31,826 nucleotides of DNA, from the NCBI GenBank assembly GCA_030849075.1, contig JASAOO010003246.1, positions 1 through 31,826 on the forward strand, given 5' to 3'. Of this stretch, positions 1 to 8,870 are shown piece after piece. This DNA comes from Zelonia costaricensis. Its lineage: Eukaryota; Euglenozoa; Kinetoplastea; Trypanosomatida; Trypanosomatidae. How positions within the stretch are numbered: position 1 is the first letter of the stretch; each line of letters begins with the position of its first letter. The notes under the pieces were generated by a model that was not told the origin of the DNA, did not search any database, and saw only the letters and a program-made list of their open reading frames with translations. Made by a program: the position numbers and the translations under genes.

Positions 1-79
1 CCTCGCTTGAGAAGGAGTCGGGTCCTCCATAAGAAGGACGCGACGAGCCCGCGTCAGATGGTTTGCTGACGCAGAGCAT
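1..79 (-). CDS. Possible 5' end of a next gene, cut by the window edge
   Basis: On the minus strand one frame is open from about position 180 to the window edge without a stop. Its first ATG is at 79 and gives a peptide beginning MLCVSKPSDAGSSRPSYGG. A second ATG, in another frame, is at 30 and gives MEDPTPSQAR. The transcription unit runs leftward, so a further gene is expected downstream of the kinase. Pyrimidine-rich minus-strand sequence at about 226-300 could serve its spliced-leader acceptor. About 26 codons are too few to identify a family or to choose between the two starts. This may equally be untranslated leader. It is listed only as a candidate. Confidence 0.22.
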   Translation of the reverse strand, partial: MLCVSKPSDAGSSRPSYGGPDSFSSE

Positions 80-1247
80 CGGGCGTCTACACTGCACTTC
101 CTTCTCCTCGACTTCCGGTGCCCGCGAGACACCATTTACATAAAAAAAAACTAATCCCAAAGCACACACACACACACACAGACACAGACAGTCACGGTAT
201 CTGACGCGGCTACATCGGTGGAGAGGAAACGGGCAAAGCAAGAACTGGGGAAGGCGGAAGGGGTGAGTGGGTGGGTGGGTGGTGGAGTTGGGGGGAGGAA
301 GACATCACCTGACAACGGCGTCGAGATACCAAGCGCGAAGACGGAAAAGAACGCCTTTAAAGAAAACGGAAAAAAAAGTGCACCCAGAGGCAGACACGAG
401 CGGGGAGGGTGGTAGCGTTTGCCGGTGGCTGGTGGGCGGTTGATGGAGCTGTGAACTCTGTGTATGTGTGTGTGTGGCAAGGGTTGGAGTGGGCGGGTGG
501 GGGTAAGGAGGAGGCTTGCACGAGGCTGAGAAGAGGCGCAAGAGAGCAGCTGCCAAGGGCAATCCCTGCGGCGAAGAGAAAGAAAAGAAGCGAACCACAC
601 ACTTGAGACACACCTACCAACGCACGCCAAGTAGACACTGGCACAGAGCATCCACGTCACTCCCCGTCCCGCCCCCCTAATCCACGCAGACAATGAAGCA
701 CGAGAGAAACAAAAAAGAAAAAGAAGAACGTGCAGCGCAACACATACACACAGACACACACAGGCTCTGCGCGGGGGAATCGCAGGAAGCTGTTCACAGT
801 AGCGTCAAACAGCGACAGCGGCACAAAGTGCAAAAAGCAAATAACACGGGTAGAGGCAGCGACGAGGGGAAGAAGAGGGAGAGAGGGAGACAGGAGAGGA
901 GCAACAGGGAAACAAAGAAAATGGTGCTGCCGTGAGAGGGCAGGCGGATCAACGGGTGAGAGAGAGAAACAGAGAGCAGAGCAGAAGGAAAGCGTCACAA
1001 CACAAACGCAACACAAAACTCAAAGAAAAGAAGGCGACGAAGAGAACCACGATTACGGCACCGCTGATGCCAAACCAGCCTTGCACGTAAATACATAGGG
1101 ACAAGAGACGCAGGGAGGAGGGGGGAGGAGAGGGGTGGAGGGCCGTGCAGTGTTGGAGTGGCAGCACTGCCTTCCTCTTCCTCCCTCCCCTCCCCCTCCC
1201 CGCTCTCTCGTTCACAGTCTTGGGCAGACCCGCTTACTTCGGCAGCC
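80..1247 (-). other. Intergenic spacer and 3' UTR downstream of the kinase
   Basis: No supported gene. The plus strand is purine-rich (GA tracts at about 220-400, 690-900 and 940-1040), so the transcribed minus-strand RNA is pyrimidine-rich, as expected for spacers of a leftward polycistron. Short CA repeats occur at about 164-190 and 737-760. Just below the kinase stop, at about 1169-1215, the bias reverses and the plus strand is C/T-rich. Open frames here are made of Ser, Pro, Cys, Val and His from simple repeats and have no domain-like sequence. Confidence 0.7.
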
Positions 1248-4200
1248 TTAGACAAGCCCGCACAGGCACTTGGAGCTCTCCCGCATCGCCACGTTCACTT
1301 CCCCCTCTGACGGCGACTCGCTTGCGTCGCGGCGCTGCCCGCCGCCACCGCGTCCGGCTGCGGCGCGCCCAACCCGCCCCGCCCGCCCGCCCGTGCCCTG
1401 CCGACCACCCGCGGCCGCAAGGGCGCCATTTCGCGTCGTGTGCACCACTGGGGTGTGTGGCCGCTGCTCCGCCGGCCCTGCGTTCGCGGCGCTGCTGCTG
1501 GTGTTGCTGGCTCGTGCCGATGACGCCGCGCGTGCCGCTGCTGCTGCCGCCGCCTCTGCCGCCGCTGCCACCGCCGCCCCAGACAGCGACAAGTCGTACC
1601 CTCCGCGGCCGTACCGGGACGCGCTTGCAGGCCCCGTCAGCGTCGAGCTCGACACGATCACCTCCCCGTGGTCGCCAACGTGCACGCGCGGCTGATGCCG
1701 CGGGCCGGCGCCCCACACATCGCTCGGGCCCACAACACCACCGCTGCCGTCTGCGTTGGCGTTGTTGCCGTTGGCCTGAACCGCGCCGGGGTCGTCTTCA
1801 AGGTCGTCCATGGCGTTCGTGACGACCGACGCCGCGGAGGGCACGGTGGCAAGACCGACAGCTGGGGTGCGGCGGTACACGCTGCCGCTCGCACCCGGGA
1901 GGATCATGACGGACGGCTGCTGCGTGCTCGCGCGAGCTCCACTGAGGCCACCCGGGCCCGCGCTCCCGCTGCTCGCCCCGCCGATGCTGCCGCCACCGCC
2001 GCCGCTGCCGCGTCCGCCGTTGCCGCGACGGCCGTAGCTGTCCTCGTCCACGGCGCGCACCCGCATCGCTTGGAAGTGGGGGTCGGGCGCGGTGCGGTAG
2101 CCGCACTGCACGAGCACCACGTTGTGGAAGTACTCGTACAGCTGCGCCATGAGGAGGGGCTTGCGACGCAGCACGCGGACGTCAAACTCGGACTTGCCGC
2201 TCTTCTGCTCGTAGTAGTCCTCTTCCGAGTGCGGCAAGAAGAGCTCCGTGTCCACGCAGCCGGTGGGCATCGCGGACGGCTTGTACGCCTCGCGCAGCGC
2301 CATGCCCGTCGCCGCGCCGCCCCCACTGCCTGCTCGCCCAGACACCATCCACTCCCCCGACGGGCTGCTGCCACCTCCAGCAGCGGCCGCGGCCGCCGCC
2401 GCCGCCGCGGCGCGCGCCCCAAGACGCGTGTTGCGGCCCGCCACGGCCGCCGCCGCCGCGGCAAGCGAGTTGGGCCGGTACGCCTGCAGTGCGGGGGAGA
2501 GCGACCGCTGCGGTGGCGCCGCGGCGTCGGCGCTGGGGAGTTCCTCGCGGTACGGCTCCTCGGCGCTCACCCTGATTATCTCCGCTGGAATTGTGAGGTT
2601 CAGCATGTGGCAGCAGTCTGCGACGAACTGGAGGTGGCGCTGGCGGTCGAGGCGAAGCATGTGCTGCACATGGCGCGACTCCATCACGCGCCGCGCCACA
2701 TCCTTCTGAATCGCCTCCTCCATTGCCTGCTTTGACGGCGGCTTCCGTTGCTGCTGCTGCTGCGATGGTGAGTGCTGGTGCGATGCGGACGCGCCGTCGT
2801 CCGCGCTGCCGCCGGGTTGCGGGGTGGCGTTGCTGGTGGTGGTGTTGGTGATGGTGCCGCCTGTCTTGGACCGGAAGGCCATGCGCAGCCAGGGGTGCCG
2901 CAGCGCCTGCTCAGCGGTCAGCCGCCGCTGCGGGTCGAGCTCCAGCAGGCCGGCGAGAAGGTGACGAACGCTGTTGGGGAGGTACGCGGATGTGCCGGAC
3001 TCGCCCGGCGCAGGTGCTGCTGCGATGGCGGCGGCGGCACCTGTGACGTTGTCAGACGAGGCCGTCGTGGTAGTCGTGGGCATCCCCGGCAGTAACGCGT
3101 CTTCCCCCACCTCGGGGGGCACCATGTCGGGCAGCTCGCTGAGGTCCACCGGCGCCGTCTGCTGAGCGATTTCGCGGTACAGCTGGTAGCGCGTGACCGG
3201 CACCGGGGGCGTCATCACCGACGGCGCCGCCGCCGTCGTTGGGGTGCGCTGCTGTGGCATGGCATTCACGCCATTGACATGCTTGCTGTGCAGGGTTTGG
3301 AAGTAGCGCCGCTGCACTGCCAGCGGCCCCGGCTTCCCAGTAATGAGGTAGTACAAGATCAGACCGCAGCACCACATGTCGCTCGTCTGCGCGGCGTCGC
3401 GGCCGACGTGCTGCGTGGACTTGGAGAAGGACACCGGCGGGGTGGCGGCGCCGTAGAAGTACTTGCACAGCTCGGGGGACGCGTAGAGCGGGGAGCCCTG
3501 GTCGTTGTACGCGTCGTGCACGCTGCCCAGGTCCCCCAGCTTCACCGTGCCGTCCTCGAATACCAACACGTTGGACGGCTTCAAGTCGTTGTGGGCGAGG
3601 TGCTGCTGATGGAGGTACGCAACGCCGGAGATGACCTGGTACATGATGCCCTTCAGCAAGGTCGGGGAGCACATTGGGTAGACAAGTCGCGGCCGGCTCG
3701 GCAGCCCGGCAGCACACCCCCCCGTCCGCGCGGTGCCCGCAGCGATGGGCGTCGCAGGAGCAGCAGCCGCCCTGTGGAGGCTGCCCTCCACATCATCGGC
3801 GTCGTCATCGCCGCTCTCGTGCAGCGGCTCGTGCGGCAGCGGCGCGGACGGCCCGTCCTTGCCGCCGTCGTACATCGCGAGGTCTGCGCTGTCCAGCGCC
3901 GGCGGCGTCGCGCTCATCACGGCGATGCCAGTCGACGTCCACGTAGTGCTCTCCGAGTCGACGTCCCCATCGCCGTGGTCGTCGGTGTCGCTATCGCTGC
4001 GCAGACGACGGCCGCCGGCGAACGCAGGGGAGTGTGCGTGCGGCGCGCGGGCGCGGGCGGCGCGGTGGCGCGCGCTGCCGCGCGACGACGCGTTCGCGTA
4101 GCTGTCAATGGTGCGCGTGGTGGACGTGGAGGACTCCGCGGACGCCAACAGGCCAGCCGTATTGGCGGCCTCCCCTGCGTGGTGGTGGCCGTTGTCCTTG

Positions 4201-6842
4201 TTGCTCTTGTTGCCGTTCTTGTGGTGCAGGGGGTCGTGGTCGTGCTTCGAGGGCGCTGTGCGGCTCTTGCCGTTGGTGCCGTGGTGACCGGCGGCCCTGT
4301 CGCAGCGCTCCGAGCCGCCGTCCTCGCCGTCGCTGTCGCTTCGCGCCGGGCTCGCCGAGCCCGTCACTGAGTTGTCGTGGTCGTCGGTCTCGTCCGCGTC
4401 GCTACACGTGCAGTCCAGTTCGTTCTCCTCCGCGCCGTCCATCATGAAGACGAGGTCGTCGAGGTCGAGATCCCCCACGGCGGAGGGCACAAACGGCAGC
4501 CGCGGCGGCCGCGGCGCTGCGCCGTCCACTTCACCCCTCTCGCCCTCCCCCCGCCCATTCCCCTCGCGGCGGTACTGCCGCTGCAGTCGTCGCAGACATC
4601 GCCGCTCCGTGCGGCGCCACTCCCGCACCGCCTCGCGCCACCGCGTGCGAAGAAGCTGGCGGACAAGCTGCTGCAGGTTGCAGATGGCGATGGGCAGGAC
4701 GACGTACTCCTTGCTGTACCGCGTGAAGGTGTCCTGCGCGCGGATGATGTTCTTGCTGTGGAAGCGCTGCAGGTTAAGCATCTCACGCTGGAACATTTCC
4801 TGCCGGCGCACGTCCTCCTCGCGACGGTAGTGCAGGCCGCTCGTCCGCTTCAACGTTGGCGTGGCAACCGGCGTAGCCGCAGTGGCGTCGGGGGCATCTG
4901 CAGGGTGGTGCGCGGCGCCTCCGGTCGCCCCCGCCGCCGCCGCCGCATCTGCGTCGCCGCCCTCCTCTCCCGCAGCCGCCGAGGATGCTGCCTTGGCGCT
5001 GCGCTTGCTGGGCTTCGCCGCGGGGGTGTCGAGCTTTGCGAAATTCCCTGCGACGATCTTGATGGCGCAGCGAGAGAAGCGCCGGTCCACGTTGTCGGTG
5101 CTGAGGTCGATGCAGTCGCGCACGGCCCCGTACGTGCCCTCGCCCAGGAGCGGCCCCAGAATGTAGTGGCTCACCTTCTTGATGCGCTTGCGGCGCAGGT
5201 CGCGGTCGACGCCCCAGAGGGTGACCGCCGTGGGCGACGACGCCGTGCTGGCGTTGTACGCATCGCCCTCGTCTTTGTCGCTGCGGTGGCTGTTCAGGTC
5301 CATGTGGTCCTCCTCCTCTTCCCCCTCCATGCCGTCACCGCCGTGTGGAAAACCTGCATGCAGGCACGCGTGCGGCTGCCCAGGCGGCGCCTGCGACGAG
5401 GCCGCGCCGCGCCGACCCGCGGCATCACGCGCAGCAGCAGGTCGGTCCATCGACTCAACGCCGCGGTCCTCGTCCTGCTCCCCACCGGAGCTGCCGCTCG
5501 ACGAGTGGATGCTCAGGTGGATACTGTCGTCCGACGCAGGGCGGGCGAGGAGGACGCCGCGGCGTGGCGAGTGGGGGTCGAGGGGGGAGTGGGAGTGTGG
5601 GTGGACAAGCGCGTCCACAAGGTGTGCCTTGGCGCTGCTGCGCTCCCCACCCGCGGCGGAGGCGGCGGCCGCGGCGGCGGAGTCGGGCGTCATGACAGCC
5701 GCCACCGGCGGCCCGCGCGGTCGACAGCGGCGGTGCGGGAAGGGTGAGCCAGCCCGCTCCTCCAGCGCAGCCGCTTCCTCCTCCCCCTCCACCCCCGCGG
5801 CGGTGTTCACGTCCATCTCCGTGATGGAGCCGGCAGCAGAGTCCGAGCCGCACGAGGGGCGGCGGTGAGCTCTGGAGGTCGCGGTGGTGGAAGTGGTGGT
5901 GTGGTGGGCCGGCGAGGTCGACCCCGTCGCCTGCACGCCACTGGCGGTGGAGCTCAGATCGTCTTCTGTCGCATCGCCGCAGGCGTGCACCCCGTAGACG
6001 TGGTGGGCCGCGGAGGCAAAGAGCGCGGCGCCGCGGCAGCGCCGCTCATCAGCGTCTTCGTCGCTCGCCTCATCGGCCGCTGCGGCGGCAGCGCCGGCTG
6101 TGAAGTCCGCCGGTGCCGCGGCAGCCAGCCCTGCCGCTGCTGCTACGCCGAGCTGCTTCTGCCCTACTGATGAGATCGACGCGGTCGGTGGAAGGGCGAC
6201 GACTGCGGCTGGTGTCGCTGAGGCCGCAGGCACCGTCACGTCGGTCCGCGCGGGGATGTCGCTACGACTCTCCATCTTCGACCGTGAGGCTTGAACGATC
6301 TTGTCACGGCTGCCGCTGTCTGCGTCGTGCGAGTTTCCACCAACAACGCTAATGTTGCTGCAAAGGCGGTTTGCCGACCTGGACGGATGGTGCTCGTGTG
6401 CCGGCTGATGCTGTGGGCGCGGGTGGTGCTGATGCTGCGCGTTGGTGTGGCTGCTCTCGTTGCTGCTGCGCACGCTGTGGATCGGTCCGCTGAACCGGCG
6501 CTGGGGCACCGCGCCGCGTGTCGCGTCGTTTGCGTGTGCGTCGGGTGTGACGGGATGCGCGCCGCTGCGCGTCTTCGCTGCAGCGATGGCGCTGGACGAA
6601 GCCGGCGCTGCAACGCCAGCCAGGACTGCGGCTGGACTGGGAGGCGCGTTCAGCGGAACGTGCTCCGTGTTGCCGGACACTACCGACGCCGCAGCAGCTG
6701 GAAACGCACCGGCGCTCGACGTGAGCGGTCGTTCGTGAGTGTGCAGATCCGCGCCGAGGGTGCTCTGCGGCGGGCTCGGCTGCGCGCGGGAGCCTCCGTC
6801 GTCCACCTCAAAGAAGGCGCAGGGCTCCTCGTCACGGTGCAT
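1248..6842 (-). CDS. Large LKB1/STK11-like Ser/Thr protein kinase with insertions in the catalytic domain
   Basis: Predicted 1864-residue protein kinase. The first ~555 residues are low complexity (Ala, Ser, His, Asp). The kinase core has the Gly-rich loop GEGTYGAV (~567-574), Lys in CAIK (595), Glu in QREML (~687), catalytic HNDLKPSN (1084-1091; Asp1086), DLG instead of DFG (from 1104), then QGSP and SPE. The C-lobe ends near HPWL (~1320). DLG, QGSP and the general flow match the LKB1/STK11 family; this assignment is from memory of the family. Insertions of roughly 80 residues (after beta-3), 330 residues (between helices D and E) and a C-lobe stretch interrupt the core. A second well-ordered block lies at ~1541-1582 (FDVRVLRRKP, YEYFHNVVLV). 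The protein ends SSKCLCGLV, so the last four residues CGLV fit a CaaX box, as in animal LKB1. I chose ATG 6842; the frame extends six codons further to TTG. LKB1 acts upstream of AMPK-type kinases; substrates here are unknown. Confidence 0.9.
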   Translation of the reverse strand: MHRDEEPCAFFEVDDGGSRAQPSPPQSTLGADLHTHERPLTSSAGAFPAAAASVVSGNTEHVPLNAPPSPAAVLAGVAAPASSSAIAAAKTRSGAHPVTPDAHANDATRGAVPQRRFSGPIHSVRSSNESSHTNAQHQHHPRPQHQPAHEHHPSRSANRLCSNISVVGGNSHDADSGSRDKIVQASRSKMESRSDIPARTDVTVPAASATPAAVVALPPTASISSVGQKQLGVAAAAGLAAAAPADFTAGAAAAAADEASDEDADERRCRGAALFASAAHHVYGVHACGDATEDDLSSTASGVQATGSTSPAHHTTTSTTATSRAHRRPSCGSDSAAGSITEMDVNTAAGVEGEEEAAALEERAGSPFPHRRCRPRGPPVAAVMTPDSAAAAAASAAGGERSSAKAHLVDALVHPHSHSPLDPHSPRRGVLLARPASDDSIHLSIHSSSGSSGGEQDEDRGVESMDRPAAARDAAGRRGAASSQAPPGQPHACLHAGFPHGGDGMEGEEEEDHMDLNSHRSDKDEGDAYNASTASSPTAVTLWGVDRDLRRKRIKKVSHYILGPLLGEGTYGAVRDCIDLSTDNVDRRFSRCAIKIVAGNFAKLDTPAAKPSKRSAKAASSAAAGEEGGDADAAAAAGATGGAAHHPADAPDATAATPVATPTLKRTSGLHYRREEDVRRQEMFQREMLNLQRFHSKNIIRAQDTFTRYSKEYVVLPIAICNLQQLVRQLLRTRWREAVREWRRTERRCLRRLQRQYRREGNGRGEGERGEVDGAAPRPPRLPFVPSAVGDLDLDDLVFMMDGAEENELDCTCSDADETDDHDNSVTGSASPARSDSDGEDGGSERCDRAAGHHGTNGKSRTAPSKHDHDPLHHKNGNKSNKDNGHHHAGEAANTAGLLASAESSTSTTRTIDSYANASSRGSARHRAARARAPHAHSPAFAGGRRLRSDSDTDDHGDGDVDSESTTWTSTGIAVMSATPPALDSADLAMYDGGKDGPSAPLPHEPLHESGDDDADDVEGSLHRAAAAPATPIAAGTARTGGCAAGLPSRPRLVYPMCSPTLLKGIMYQVISGVAYLHQQHLAHNDLKPSNVLVFEDGTVKLGDLGSVHDAYNDQGSPLYASPELCKYFYGAATPPVSFSKSTQHVGRDAAQTSDMWCCGLILYYLITGKPGPLAVQRRYFQTLHSKHVNGVNAMPQQRTPTTAAAPSVMTPPVPVTRYQLYREIAQQTAPVDLSELPDMVPPEVGEDALLPGMPTTTTTASSDNVTGAAAAIAAAPAPGESGTSAYLPNSVRHLLAGLLELDPQRRLTAEQALRHPWLRMAFRSKTGGTITNTTTSNATPQPGGSADDGASASHQHSPSQQQQQRKPPSKQAMEEAIQKDVARRVMESRHVQHMLRLDRQRHLQFVADCCHMLNLTIPAEIIRVSAEEPYREELPSADAAAPPQRSLSPALQAYRPNSLAAAAAAVAGRNTRLGARAAAAAAAAAAAGGGSSPSGEWMVSGRAGSGGGAATGMALREAYKPSAMPTGCVDTELFLPHSEEDYYEQKSGKSEFDVRVLRRKPLLMAQLYEYFHNVVLVQCGYRTAPDPHFQAMRVRAVDEDSYGRRGNGGRGSGGGGGSIGGASSGSAGPGGLSGARASTQQPSVMILPGASGSVYRRTPAVGLATVPSAASVVTNAMDDLEDDPGAVQANGNNANADGSGGVVGPSDVWGAGPRHQPRVHVGDHGEVIVSSSTLTGPASASRYGRGGYDLSLSGAAVAAAAEAAAAAAARAASSARASNTSSSAANAGPAEQRPHTPVVHTTRNGALAAAGGRQGTGGRAGRVGRAAAGRGGGGQRRDASESPSEGEVNVAMRESSKCLCGLV

Positions 6843-6976
6843 CCGAGAATCTCCGGACAATCACCAACAACCGAACAAACAAACCAAAAAAGAGCTCAGG
6901 GCCCCACACACACACTCTCGCGCAGGTGCACCACACACACACACAGAGATATGAAACCCACTTATTCCTTCCTTGT

Positions 6977-7005
6977 CTTTAGGTAAAAAAGGAGAAAAAA
7001 CGAAG
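6977..7005 (-). promoter_or_regulatory. Candidate spliced-leader acceptor for the kinase gene
   Basis: On the minus strand a T/C-rich tract (complement of about 6985-7001) is followed by the first AG at 6978-6977. This gives a 5' UTR of about 134 nt before ATG 6842. A second candidate is the AG at 7014-7013, after the tract at about 7033-7049. The RNA data needed to decide are not visible here. Confidence 0.35.
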
Positions 7006-7454
7006 ATATACGCTAGAGACAAACAAATGGTGAAGAAAGAAAAGAAGGCACACACACACACACACGCTGGGGAGTCCCCCTTTCTCTCGGGTGCAACAGA
7101 GATGCAGACCTCCTGCCTTAGACACACACACACACACACGCAGACGCACGGAGACGCACGCACTCAAACGCGCGGACTTGTGGCACACCACGCCGCTCGT
7201 TAAACTCAAGGCAGAACAGAGGAGAAAAACGTGGAAAAAGGCGCAGGGTAGGAGGAGGGGGAGAAGAGGGACAGTGGGGGGGGGGGTGAGAGACTGCGAC
7301 CAGAAGACGAGCAGCCGCGGCTGATTGTCTGAGTCACACCACCCTTAAGCACCGCACACCAAAGTTGGTCCACAGTGACACGCGCGGGCACACAAAAACA
7401 GCGGAGGAACGCAGGCGACACGCACGACAGAGCATCACTGTCACACCCAAAGAC

Positions 7455-7476
7455 GCACACACACACACACACACAC
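7455..7476. repeat. CA dinucleotide microsatellite
   Basis: Perfect CA run of about 11 units in the kinase-DDRGK1 spacer. On the transcribed strand it reads TG. Confidence 0.9.
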
Positions 7477-7959
7477 AAACACGGAAATCGATGAAGAGAG
7501 AGAAAGACACAAATACTCACGCACACAGAGACGTGGGACAGGCTACCAGCGCACTCAAACGCGCACAGACGTACACAAAGTCAGTAGCGAAAGATAGATG
7601 AAGGTAGAGAGGCAGAGAGAGCAGGGATGACGAAGGGGGAGGGAGAGGAGACTCAAAGAAAAGACTAAAGAGGATCCTGACGAGCAACGAGAGGAGGAGA
7701 AGGGGGTGGGGGAGGGGGTGGGTGGGGGAGAAACAAAAAAACCCAAAGCGAAACCTCTCAACAACAAACGAAGGAAAAAGTAGCGAAACGGCAATGCGAC
7801 GTACTCCCTTCTTTTTTTGTTGTCTTCGCAGCGCTTGACGACTTCACGCACCTGACGCTCCGCGTCACACACACGAAGACACACGGCACACACACGCAGC
7901 AGGCAGTAGTGGTGGGGCTTCGCGTCGGGACGCAAAGGGTGGAGGCGGGGCGCGGGGAA

Positions 7960-7971
7960 GGGGGGGGGGGG
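7960..7971. repeat. Plus-strand G homopolymer (12 nt)
   Basis: Uninterrupted G run on the plus strand, which is the template strand for the leftward genes. Further G-rich sequence follows at about 8203-8233. Confidence 0.85.
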
Positions 7972-8461
7972 AAAGGAGGAGAAGGAGGACTGGGAGAGGA
8001 TCGCGAGGGAGCCGCGAAGGCGGCGGCCACGAAGCCTCAAGGCGAACTCGCTGACGAAGATGGAGTGGCTAGGGTGCGGGGTTGACGGCGCAACGCGAAC
8101 ACAAGTCCTTCAAAAAAGCACACACAAACGCCAAACACAGGCCAGGACGGAGAGATAACACAATCGCTACAGCGCGGTGGGGAGTGGGGTGGAGATGCGG
8201 AGAGGGGGCGGTGGCGGGGGGTGGGGGGGGGGGCAGGAAGCGGTCGAGGGGAGGATGCACCGAGACTGACGAGAACCGACGACACGTGCTTTCTCTTTAT
8301 CTCCTCTCGCTACTGTTCACCGTTGTGCGTCAACACGTGACGATCGCGGTCGCTTCACCGTCACTCTCACGTCCGCTTCGCCTTTCTTCCCTAAGCGCGG
8401 GACAGTTCGCTAGATGTTCCCCCGTGGTGCAACTACTTCCGGGATATGTACAAGTTGTTTC

Positions 8462-8486
8462 GTGTGTGTGTGTGTGTGTGTGTGTG
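8462..8486. repeat. TG dinucleotide microsatellite
   Basis: Perfect run of about 12 TG units on the plus strand, in the DDRGK1 3' flank. Confidence 0.9.
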
Positions 8487-8715
8487 CGACGGGGTGTACG
8501 CAAGCCACACGAGTAATGAAAGGAGGCAGGAGGGGGGAAGACACGGAAGTGGGGAGTGGGGAGGCGGCACGTGGCGACCGACCGCAGCGGAGGCAGCCGC
8601 AGTGGCAGAGTGCGGGTGACTGATGTGCTTCCTCCAGTGTGTTCCTCTCAAGAGGGCTGCGGAGTACGGTAAAAGGACCTGAAGAAAAGAAGCCTGTATT
8701 GAGGGAGAGGTGGCG

Positions 8716-8746
8716 GGTGGGGTGGGGTGGGGTGGGGGGGGGGGGG
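8716..8746. repeat. G-rich GGGGT-type repeat ending in a 13-nt G run
   Basis: Several GGGGT units run into an uninterrupted G run at 8734-8746. Four or more closely spaced runs of at least three G give the block G-quadruplex potential on the plus (template) strand. Confidence 0.8.
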
Positions 8747-8849
8747 TCCGAAACGGGGATGGATGGGGAGGAATGAGGTATACTCGCACACGACGAGCAA
8801 CTCTAAGTGGTACGCAAGAGTTGATGTGCGTGTGCGTTTGTGTGTTTTT

Positions 8850-8870
8850 GTGTGTGTGTGTGTGTGTGTG
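8850..8870. repeat. TG dinucleotide microsatellite
   Basis: About ten TG units on the plus strand, preceded by further TG-rich sequence from about 8823. Confidence 0.88.

Noticed and set aside
1668..2735. 355-codon plus-strand open frame antisense to the kinase C-terminal half
   Set aside because: Shadow frame of GC-rich coding sequence, with His/Arg/Val/Ala-rich composition and no recognisable motif.
4377..5747. 456-codon plus-strand open frame inside the kinase gene
   Set aside because: It lies antisense to the well-supported kinase core. High GC at third positions removes stops from shadow frames, and the product is Arg/Val/Ala-rich without domain motifs.
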